5,763 bases of DNA from Bacteroidales bacterium UBA3856 (GTDB lineage: Bacteria > Bacteroidota > Bacteroidia > Bacteroidales > UBA932), in contig DGHE01000152.1 of the NCBI GenBank assembly GCA_002392525.1, forward strand, positions 1-5,763, in the 5' to 3' direction. The translations under genes and the position numbers were made by a program. Below are positions 1 to 5,763 of this stretch, one piece after another (position 1 is the first letter of the stretch; every line of letters starts with the position of its first letter). A model generated the notes under the pieces. That model worked only from the letters and a program-made list of their open reading frames with translations. It was not told the origin of the DNA and ran no database searches.

Positions 1-818
1 TGGAAGTGCACGGGGATTTCGTAGCGGCGGGCGCCGCCGTCGTAGATGATGCACTTTTCCAGGATGGAATAGGGATGTTCCATCACATAGCGGCGGAAAT
101 CCGGAGACACGATGCCTCCCTTCCAGCCAAAGTCGATGTCGGGGACGTTGATGCCCGTAGCACCGGCATTCTCGTACACGCTGAAGATGCCTTCGTAGAA
201 GAAGCACTCGAAGCCTTCGAATTCGGGGAAGACAGCACGGATTTCGGCTGTTTTCTGTTCCATGAGGTCGATGGCGCGCGTTCCGCCGATGGTGAAGAAG
301 ATGATTTTCCGGATGCTGCCGCCACGCCGGCGGAAACGGTCGATGACCTGGTCCAGGCACAGGCGAAGCGTGTCGCCGGTGGCGATGATGTCGCCGATGA
401 CAAGGGTGCAGTCCTTCTTGACTCTCAGTTTCTCGTATTTGATTTCGAGACCGGTGATGACGTGGTCTTCGATGATGCGTTCGCAGGAGACGAAGTGGAT
501 ATCCCGGACGCGGATGCCGTTACGGTGGCAGGCTTCTTCCAGGGGGTAATTGAGACCGCCGCGGAGGATGGTGAGAATATCAACATCGCCGCCCTGGCCT
601 TGTGGAAACAAATGGCGAAGGGCGGCGACGGTAGGAGGGAGCATCGACAGATAGGAGTCATAGCCGACGACTTCCGGAAAGGCCATCAGGCGGCGCGTAC
701 CTGCATGGCTGATAATGAAATAGCGATTGCTGAACTGTCTGGAGATCAGTTCGTACACACTTGTATCTTCCTGCAGGCCTACAAACTGAAGGCTTGCATC
801 TATCATATGTTTGGACAT
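1..818 (-). CDS. Phosphoribosyltransferase-like protein, UPRT-related (3' end cut off by window edge)
   Basis: The frame is open for 272 codons from the ATG at 818 to the left edge, with no stop in the window. The start is fixed by an in-frame TAA at 831-833 and by a good promoter just upstream; ATG at 806 (codon 5) is the only close alternative. Residues 140-150 read VIGDIIATGDT, the PRPP-binding loop of type I phosphoribosyltransferases (hydrophobic strand, acid, then ATGDT). Residues 83-89 (TILRGGL) resemble the PILRAGL segment of uracil phosphoribosyltransferase, and residues 223-235 (INVPDIDFGWKGG) sit where UPRT has its uracil-binding VPGxGDxGDR. This points to a divergent UPRT-like enzyme that would join a base to PRPP in the cytoplasm. 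It has only one acid (D143) just before the loop, and it extends at least 35 residues beyond the usual UPRT end near 208 residues. It lies downstream of a uridine-kinase-like gene, which fits pyrimidine salvage. The fold is fairly sure; the substrate is not. Confidence 0.82.
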   Translation of the reverse strand, partial: MSKHMIDASLQFVGLQEDTSVYELISRQFSNRYFIISHAGTRRLMAFPEVVGYDSYLSMLPPTVAALRHLFPQGQGGDVDILTILRGGLNYPLEEACHRNGIRVRDIHFVSCERIIEDHVITGLEIKYEKLRVKKDCTLVIGDIIATGDTLRLCLDQVIDRFRRRGGSIRKIIFFTIGGTRAIDLMEQKTAEIRAVFPEFEGFECFFYEGIFSVYENAGATGINVPDIDFGWKGGIVSPDFRRYVMEHPYSILEKCIIYDGGARRYEIPVHF

Positions 819-846
819 AAAAAATCCCGATTAAGAGCTAACCGGG
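819..846 (-). terminator. Intrinsic terminator-like hairpin abutting the phosphoribosyltransferase start codon
   Basis: Read on the minus strand, CCCGGTTA (839-846) pairs with TAATCGGG (826-833) around a five-base loop, GCTCT. The 8-bp stem has one G-U pair and is followed at once by ATTTTTT (819-825), then the ATG at 818. It lies about 60 bases after the kinase stop codon, so it probably ends the kinase transcript. It could instead act as an attenuator or a structured leader for the gene below. The plus strand has no T-run after the hairpin, so it would work in one direction only. Confidence 0.6.
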
Positions 847-849
847 ACA

Positions 850-881
850 CAAAATTAGAGAGAATCCGGGGAATTTGCAAA
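850..881 (-). promoter_or_regulatory. Bacteroidetes-type promoter for the phosphoribosyltransferase gene
   Basis: On the minus strand a TTTG (878-881) is followed by a 20-base spacer (858-877) and then TAATTTTG (850-857). This matches the known Bacteroides sigma-ABfr pattern of a TTG-type -33 box and a TAnnTTTG -7 box separated by about 19-21 bases. Transcription would start near 843-846, giving a leader of about 25-28 bases before the ATG at 818. The start point is inferred from the usual spacing. The promoter is the reason to treat the phosphoribosyltransferase gene as a transcription unit separate from the kinase operon. Confidence 0.65.
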
Positions 882-892
882 AAATTTTCGCA
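876..892. repeat. Imperfect palindrome over the -33 box, possible operator
   Basis: TGCAAAAAATTTTCGCA is an odd-length palindrome centred on 884 in which seven of eight base pairs match (879 against 889 is the mismatch). It overlaps the TTTG of the -33 box, where a repressor dimer could block the polymerase. The core is only A and T, so a chance match is quite possible. No regulator gene is visible in the window. Confidence 0.25.
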
Positions 893-907
893 CCATCAAG
901 TCAATGC

Positions 908-2581
908 CTACAGCGTCTGCCCCCCAATAAATTCCCTTAAGATGGAAGTGGGCGGAATGGCGTCAATCTCCGAGGGCTGCAGCGGCACCACGTAGGAGAG
1001 GAACTTGAGAAGGCGCACGGCCTCGGCGTAGGCCGGGGAGTTCGGGAGAATCCGTCTCAGAAGAGGCTCGGCGTAATAGCGCAGCATGGGCAGTTCATAC
1101 AGCAGGGCGCTGTTGAACTGGGCATCGGCATTCTCCTGGAAGGGGAAAATGTACTTGTTCTCGCCACGGCGCACCGACGGCCAGCGAAGGATGGTGTCCT
1201 CCGGCGTAATGCCCCTCACGCGGTTATCCCGCACCATGCGGCGCAGAAGGCGGTTGTCGGTAGTGGAAATGCAGCAGTTCTCATCCAGCTTGAGGGACGT
1301 GAGGGCCGATGCATAAATGCGGTAAATACGGCTCTGGTCCACCGACGGGACCATGGCGGGGTCCAGCGCATGGATTCCTTCCATCACCAGGATGTCATTC
1401 TCCTCCAGATGCATCTTCTTCCCCTCGAAAACAGGCTGTCCCTGCTTGAAGTCATAGCGCGGCAGTTCCACTTCCTCCCCCGCCAGCAGGGCATTGAGGT
1501 GCTTTCCCAGGAGCTCCAGGTCCATGGCCTCCAGGGCCTCGAAGTCGTAGTTGCCAAACTCGTCCTTCGGCGTTCTCTCCCGCGTCAAAAAATAATTGTC
1601 CAGCTCAATCACCTTGGGATTCATTCCCAGCACCTTGAGCTGCTGCGCCACGCGGAGCGACGACGACGTCTTTCCGCTGGAAGACGGGCCCGCCAGGAAC
1701 ACAATCTTCACGCGGTCCCGGGCCGCATAGATTTTATCGGCCAGCTCTGCATAGCTCCTCTCCTGACGGGCCTCGCACAGGTTGATGAGTTCCACGGCCT
1801 TCCCGTCCATGAGGCGGCTGTTAAGGGCGCCCACGCCTACCACCCCGGTAGTCTTGCACCAGTAGCCGTACTCCTGGAGGGTAGTGGTGAGCTTGATCTG
1901 CTTCTGACGCGCGATGGGACGGGTAATGTCCTCATCGGAAGGGTACTGCAGGCAGAACCCGTGGTGGAAGGGCATGAGGTCGAATACCTTGAGGTAGCCC
2001 GTGGACGGCACCAGCGGGCCGTAGAAGTTATCGGCCACACCGTCCAGATAGTAAACTGTACAGAAGTAGGTGCCCAGCGAGCGCTGCAGCCCCGCCTTCA
2101 GGCGCTGGTTCTGCGCCTCGAAAAGGGCCTCGGCTTCCGATGAGAGAATGGTCTTGTGCGTAAACGGAAGGTCCTCCTTCACCAGGCGGCGCATCTCTTC
2201 CTTCATGAGCTTGATGTTCTCATCGGCTATTTTCTCGGCCCGGAACTTACAGTACAGGCCGCTGGGAAGGCTGTGGTTGATCTTGAAGACCTTCTCCGGG
2301 AACAGCGAACGGGCAGCACGCTGAGCCAGGAAACTGAGCGAACGGATGTACGTGCGCCGTCCCTCCGGATGATTATAGCCGATGAACTCTACCCGGTGCG
2401 GATAAAAGACCGGAAAGTCCAGGGACCGCAGCTGATGGTCTACCAGCGCGGCCAGGACGGGATACTCCTTCCCGGAAAGCGGGTCGGTAACGGTCTTCGG
2501 GGCAACCACGGAAATGGGCTGCCCCTGCTTTATCTGATATTCCTTTGAATCGTTAACGCAAAAAAGAGTGATGGTTTCCAT
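908..2581 (-). CDS. Uridine/nucleoside kinase-like protein with tRNA-synthetase-like N-terminal region
   Basis: This 557-residue cytoplasmic protein is of the length usual for the family annotated as nucleoside or uridine kinase in Bacteroidetes and Firmicutes. Residues 1-60 look like a TGS-type domain and about 60-240 like the second additional (SAD) domain of threonyl-/alanyl-tRNA synthetases; I infer both from family knowledge rather than from a strong motif. The kinase part covers about 290-510. It has Walker A GPSSSGKTS at 298-306 (K304), LDNYF at 327-331 with D328 in the usual uridine kinase acid position, VMEGIH at 399-404 as the Walker B-like strand, and an arginine-rich lid RRMVRDNRVRG at 447-457. 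The end, SILREFIGG, is typical of the family. The likely reaction is ATP-dependent phosphorylation of a nucleoside or other small hydroxyl compound; the substrate cannot be read from the sequence. The ATG lies 9 bases after the GH97 stop, so it is probably cotranscribed with the starch genes. The stop is TAG at 908-910. Confidence 0.9.
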   Translation of the reverse strand: METITLFCVNDSKEYQIKQGQPISVVAPKTVTDPLSGKEYPVLAALVDHQLRSLDFPVFYPHRVEFIGYNHPEGRRTYIRSLSFLAQRAARSLFPEKVFKINHSLPSGLYCKFRAEKIADENIKLMKEEMRRLVKEDLPFTHKTILSSEAEALFEAQNQRLKAGLQRSLGTYFCTVYYLDGVADNFYGPLVPSTGYLKVFDLMPFHHGFCLQYPSDEDITRPIARQKQIKLTTTLQEYGYWCKTTGVVGVGALNSRLMDGKAVELINLCEARQERSYAELADKIYAARDRVKIVFLAGPSSSGKTSSSLRVAQQLKVLGMNPKVIELDNYFLTRERTPKDEFGNYDFEALEAMDLELLGKHLNALLAGEEVELPRYDFKQGQPVFEGKKMHLEENDILVMEGIHALDPAMVPSVDQSRIYRIYASALTSLKLDENCCISTTDNRLLRRMVRDNRVRGITPEDTILRWPSVRRGENKYIFPFQENADAQFNSALLYELPMLRYYAEPLLRRILPNSPAYAEAVRLLKFLSYVVPLQPSEIDAIPPTSILREFIGGQTL

Positions 2582-2590
2582 TTAATATTG

Positions 2591-4783
2591 TTACAGCATT
2601 TCTCTAAGTGACATGGCAAAGCCGCCGCAACGGGCCATCCGTACATTGATGACGTCGGTGCTCACGGTTTCGCTGTGAATAATCTTGTAGGCCTGGGGAT
2701 TGGTGTCGTAGTCGGCGGTAGGGGCATCCATGTACAGCGCCATTTCATAGTTGACGCCTGGCTTGAGGAACGTGAGCGGGATGTGAACTTCGCGCGCGTT
2801 CTCGCCGGTGATGCCTCCCACATACCACACATCGTGCGGCTTGCCGTCCTTGTAAACGAAGTCATAGGCTCCGGAAGTACCTTTCAGGCGGCCGGAGTTG
2901 AGCGTACTCATCTTGGGATGACGCGCCGTCACAATGTAGTCTCCGGGCTCCGCTCCCAGGTACAGGGTCTGGTCCCAGTCCACGGCCACATCCTTTATGA
3001 ACTGGAATGCGTCCATGAAGCGGGCGTAGTTTTCGGGGAGGTCGGCTGCCATCTGCAGCGGGCTGTAGAGAGTAACGTACAGGCCTAGCTGATTGCCGAT
3101 GGTATGACGCATCTTGCCGGTCTCTCCGGGAGCCGTGACGGACATATCCTGCTCGAAGATACCGGGCGTATAGTCCATGGGACCGCCCTGGAGACGGGTG
3201 AAGGGCAGGATGCAGGTATGGCCGGGGTTGATATTGGCCCGGAACTCGGTACCCATGGCGCTCTCGTTGCCAATCATGTTGGGCCAGGTGCGGCAAAGGC
3301 CGGTAGGGCGCACCGCCTCGTGGGCATTCACCATAATGTGGTGCTTTGCAGCCTCAACCACAGCGTAATGATAATGGTTGATGATGGGTTGGCTGTAATG
3401 GTGCTCGCCGTAAGGGATGATATTGCCCACGTAGCCGCTCTTGACGGCGTCGTAGCCATACTGGTTCATGAGCTCGTAGGCCTTCTCCATGTGACGCTCA
3501 TAGTTCACGGTGGACGAAGAGGTCTCGTGGTGCATCACAAGGCGGATGCCCTTGGAATGGGCATAGGCGTTGAGGGCGGGCAGGTCGAAGTCCGGGTAGG
3601 GAGTCACGAAGTCAAACACGTAATCCTTCTGGGCTCCGAACCAGTCTTCCCAGCCCTCGTTCCAGCCTTCGATGAGAAGGGCGTCGAAGCCGTTCTCGGC
3701 GGCAAAGTCAATGTAGCGGCGCACGTTCTCATTGTTAGCACCGTGACGGCCATGGGGCTTAGCCTTGGAATAATCGGTCACGCCCAGCTGCACGGAAGGG
3801 AACTCGTCGGTGTAGGACCAGGCCGATTTTCCCGTAATCATCTCCCACCATACGCCCATGTACTTCACGGGATGAATCCAGGAAACATCCTTCAGGGCGC
3901 AGGGCTCATTGAGATTGAGGATAAGGCGCGAAGCCAGCACGTCCGTAGCTCTCTGACACACCTGGATGGTGCGCCAAGGGCTGTGGCAGGGAGCCTGCAG
4001 GCGGCCTTTCACACCCTCGGCATCGGGAGTGAGCTGGGTGGTGAAGGTCCTGCACCTGTCATCCAGCACCAGGTTCATAGTAGGATAATCCAGCACCTCG
4101 GCCTCATGGATGTTGATGTAGAGGCCGTCGGACGTTTTCATCTGCAGGGCGGTCTGCACCGACCTGTCGGAGGCGGAAGCCTGCGAGACATTGTACGAAC
4201 GGGCTTCTTCATTAATGGCAGGAATCTCCGAGAGCCGGGACCGGGTGTAGTTGTACTCCTGCGTGTCATAGTCTCCGGGAATCCACCAGGCGGTGTGGTC
4301 TCCGGTCATGGCAAACTCCGTAAGTTCATCGGCCACCTTGAAATAGGTGAGCTTGTTTTCCTGCGGGAATTCGTAGCGGAAGCCCAGGCCGTCGTTGAAC
4401 AGGCGCACGCGGATGTTCATGTTGACACCATCCTCACGGGAGAGCTTCATGAGCATTTCCTTGTAGCAGTTACGAATTTGCGCTTCTTCTCCCCAGACGG
4501 GCGTCCATACTTCATCCAGACTGTCACGTTCGGTAGCTGCCAGGGTAAAGTCCCGGTCCAGAAGGGTTCCGTCCAGAAGCTTATATCCCAGGCGGGATTC
4601 TTTCACCACCGTCTTTCCATTATACTTGAGCCTGTAGGAAGGAGCTCCGTCAATCAGGGAAAACACAGCTTCCAGCCGACCGTCGGGGCTGGTGAGGGAC
4701 TCATACTCCACCACGACGGTCTGGGGAGAGGAACAGGCGCCAAAAAGTGCGGCAATGCTCAGAATAGTCAACAGTCGTTTCAT
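2591..4783 (-). CDS. susB: GH97 alpha-glucosidase lipoprotein, SusB-like
   Basis: The 730-residue product closely follows Bacteroides thetaiotaomicron SusB (about 738 residues), an inverting, calcium-dependent enzyme that releases glucose from maltooligosaccharides in the periplasm. The order is a lipoprotein signal (KR, hydrophobic 4-14, Cys17 in FGAC), an N-terminal beta-sandwich to about 290, a catalytic (beta/alpha)8 barrel at about 300-600, and a C-terminal beta domain. The SusB catalytic and calcium glutamates all appear present: E176 in DYDTQEY (SusB E194), E420 in MHHET (base, E439), E489 in NAHEA (E508), E507 in GNES (E526) and E513 in GTE (general acid, E532). This predicts an active inverting GH97, not the retaining type that uses an aspartate. 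Residues 622-652 form a stretch about 24 residues longer than in SusB as I remember it. The start lies 11 bases after the GH13 stop, and the signal peptide begins right at this ATG. The Cys17 lipobox suggests membrane anchoring. Confidence 0.95.
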   Translation of the reverse strand: MKRLLTILSIAALFGACSSPQTVVVEYESLTSPDGRLEAVFSLIDGAPSYRLKYNGKTVVKESRLGYKLLDGTLLDRDFTLAATERDSLDEVWTPVWGEEAQIRNCYKEMLMKLSREDGVNMNIRVRLFNDGLGFRYEFPQENKLTYFKVADELTEFAMTGDHTAWWIPGDYDTQEYNYTRSRLSEIPAINEEARSYNVSQASASDRSVQTALQMKTSDGLYINIHEAEVLDYPTMNLVLDDRCRTFTTQLTPDAEGVKGRLQAPCHSPWRTIQVCQRATDVLASRLILNLNEPCALKDVSWIHPVKYMGVWWEMITGKSAWSYTDEFPSVQLGVTDYSKAKPHGRHGANNENVRRYIDFAAENGFDALLIEGWNEGWEDWFGAQKDYVFDFVTPYPDFDLPALNAYAHSKGIRLVMHHETSSSTVNYERHMEKAYELMNQYGYDAVKSGYVGNIIPYGEHHYSQPIINHYHYAVVEAAKHHIMVNAHEAVRPTGLCRTWPNMIGNESAMGTEFRANINPGHTCILPFTRLQGGPMDYTPGIFEQDMSVTAPGETGKMRHTIGNQLGLYVTLYSPLQMAADLPENYARFMDAFQFIKDVAVDWDQTLYLGAEPGDYIVTARHPKMSTLNSGRLKGTSGAYDFVYKDGKPHDVWYVGGITGENAREVHIPLTFLKPGVNYEMALYMDAPTADYDTNPQAYKIIHSETVSTDVINVRMARCGGFAMSLREML

Positions 4784-4794
4784 ATCGCTTAAGG

Positions 4795-5763
4795 TTAGTT
4801 TCTGTCAAATTCTACGATGAGGGCCTCCTTAGGGCCGACAGTAAGTCCGTCCTGCAGGGTGACCTTCTCCCCGCTCACAACGTCGCGGCCCGTGACGGGA
4901 CCGTCTACGAACTCCCGGTAATGGCTCCAGTCCAGCGTACGCGGCTCGTTGCAGTTGTTGATGTACACGAACACGGCCTCTTCCGGAAGATAGCGGAAGA
5001 AAGAGTAGGTGTTGTCCGTGATGTTGCGGGCGCCCTCGTTGTGGCGGGACAGGAAATGGAGCGTCTTCCCTTCCTGTACGGCCTTGCAGCCCTTGCGCCA
5101 GCGGAAGAGGGTGCGGGCATAGTCGTGCAGCTCGGCCGCCTGCGCATACTGCGCGGGAGCATGGGCCCGGCCGATGGCAGTGAAAAGGTCAGTCTCATCC
5201 CCTTCCCAGCCGCCGGGAAAGTCGATACGCTTGGCGCCGTCATGACTGGGGCAGTCCTTTCTCTCCAGGAACATCATCTCGTCTCCGTAGTAGAGCTGCG
5301 GAATGCCGCGGACGGTTGAGAGAAGGGCCAGGGCCAGTTTCATCTTGCGGGGATCCTGCCCGAAGGTGTCTCCGGTGCGGGCGTGATCGTGGTTGGCGAA
5401 GAACGTGAGCATGTGGCTCAGGTCCTTGTACACGAAGTCCTGGGCCAGGACGCTGTAGATGCGCGTCATGCCCTCGTCCCAGTTCACCTTCTCCTCATTG
5501 AGGGCCTGGTGGATGGCGTGCTCCAGCGGAAAGTCCATGATGGAAGGAAGGTTGGAGTTGAAGCCGTCCTTGTTGGGATTGTCTTTCTGCCAGTAGGCCA
5601 GCTGCGGGATATTGTAATCCCAGCACTCGCCCACGATGTTCATATTGGGATATTCGTCCGTAACGGCCTTGCACCACGCGCTCATGGGGCCGGGCTCGTT
5701 GTAGGGATAGGTATCTACCCGGAGTCCGTCCAGGCCGGCATACTCGATCCACCACACGGCCCA
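4795..5763 (-). CDS. susA: GH13 alpha-amylase-superfamily enzyme, SusA/neopullulanase-like (N-terminal part outside window)
   Basis: The frame enters from the right edge and gives 322 residues before a TAA stop; its start, signal peptide and conserved region I are not in the window. The GTG at 5755-5757 is an internal valine codon within WAVWWIEYAG, not a start. Three GH13 signatures are visible: DGLRVDTY with the nucleophile Asp (codon 5713-5715), IVGECW with the acid/base Glu (5626-5628), and FFANHD with the transition-state Asp (5386-5388). The motif IDFPGGW is shared with cyclomaltodextrinase/neopullulanase enzymes, the group to which SusA belongs. The last 80 or so residues form the usual C-terminal beta domain. 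It would hydrolyse alpha-1,4 bonds of starch, pullulan or maltodextrins, most likely in the periplasm, feeding the GH97 enzyme encoded 11 bases downstream. The substrate subtype cannot be fixed without the N-terminal half. The susA name rests on motif and neighbour similarity. Confidence 0.92.
   Translation of the reverse strand, partial: WAVWWIEYAGLDGLRVDTYPYNEPGPMSAWCKAVTDEYPNMNIVGECWDYNIPQLAYWQKDNPNKDGFNSNLPSIMDFPLEHAIHQALNEEKVNWDEGMTRIYSVLAQDFVYKDLSHMLTFFANHDHARTGDTFGQDPRKMKLALALLSTVRGIPQLYYGDEMMFLERKDCPSHDGAKRIDFPGGWEGDETDLFTAIGRAHAPAQYAQAAELHDYARTLFRWRKGCKAVQEGKTLHFLSRHNEGARNITDNTYSFFRYLPEEAVFVYINNCNEPRTLDWSHYREFVDGPVTGRDVVSGEKVTLQDGLTVGPKEALIVEFDRN

Noticed and set aside
6..995. 329-codon plus-strand open frame
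   Set aside because: It runs antisense to the phosphoribosyltransferase gene and into the end of the kinase gene, crosses their promoter and terminator region, and has no recognisable domain.
1370..2143. 257-codon plus-strand open frame opposite the kinase gene
   Set aside because: It is antisense to the conserved Walker A and preceding kinase regions, with no motif and no sensible promoter or start context.
2582..2590. Possible separate promoter for the kinase in the AT-rich gap CAATATTAA
   Set aside because: The gap has only nine bases, and I found no TAnnTTTG element with a paired TTTG in the adjoining end of the GH97 gene; translation signals alone explain its AT content.
2862..3296. 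144-codon minus-strand frame inside the GH97 gene
   Set aside because: It is an alternative frame of the GH97 coding sequence; the true frame is unbroken through this region, so there is no frameshift.
3104..4792. 562-codon plus-strand open frame opposite the GH97 gene
   Set aside because: The minus strand encodes a full GH97 enzyme with all catalytic residues. The antisense product is a Gly/Val/His-rich sequence without family motifs, the usual shadow of a GC-rich gene with few TTA, CTA and TCA codons in the matching phase.
5755..5757. GTG as start codon of the GH13 gene
   Set aside because: The frame remains open to the window edge (W-A before the V), and the residues match the internal WAVWWIEYAGLDGLRVD block of GH13 enzymes, so the gene begins outside the window.

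Overview
This window looks like chromosomal DNA from a fairly GC-rich member of the Bacteroidales, such as an Alistipes-like or related gut or rumen lineage. The reasons are a SusB-type GH97 enzyme beside a SusA-type GH13 enzyme, a promoter of the Bacteroidetes form (TTTG, 20 nt, TAATTTTG), genes without clear Shine-Dalgarno sequences, and a uridine-kinase-like protein carrying a tRNA-synthetase-like N-terminal part. Genus assignment is inference.

All genes lie on the minus strand, so transcription runs from the right edge to the left. First is the C-terminal half of a GH13 alpha-amylase-superfamily enzyme (4795-5763, cut by the right edge). Eleven bases later comes a complete GH97 alpha-glucosidase lipoprotein (2591-4783). 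Nine bases after its stop is a complete 557-residue P-loop kinase annotated in many genomes as uridine or nucleoside kinase (908-2581). The tight spacing suggests one transcript. A second unit follows after an 89-base gap: a phosphoribosyltransferase-like gene (1-818, cut by the left edge). Its own reading frame is easy to miss because it has no stop inside the window, while a long spurious frame runs opposite to it.

The gap 819-907 is compact. It holds a near-consensus Bacteroidetes promoter for the phosphoribosyltransferase gene, an imperfect palindrome over its -33 element, and a hairpin plus T-run that ends exactly at the start codon. The hairpin probably terminates transcripts arriving from the kinase gene, while transcripts from the internal promoter would start inside its left arm and escape it.

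Functionally, GH13 and GH97 together would cut starch or maltodextrins into oligosaccharides and then glucose, as SusA and SusB do in Bacteroides thetaiotaomicron. The kinase and the phosphoribosyltransferase look like intracellular nucleoside/base salvage proteins, but the substrates of both are uncertain. Why the kinase follows starch genes in an apparent operon is the main open question. I see no RNA genes, mobile elements, CRISPR arrays or transfer scars, and no clearly novel defence or other system.
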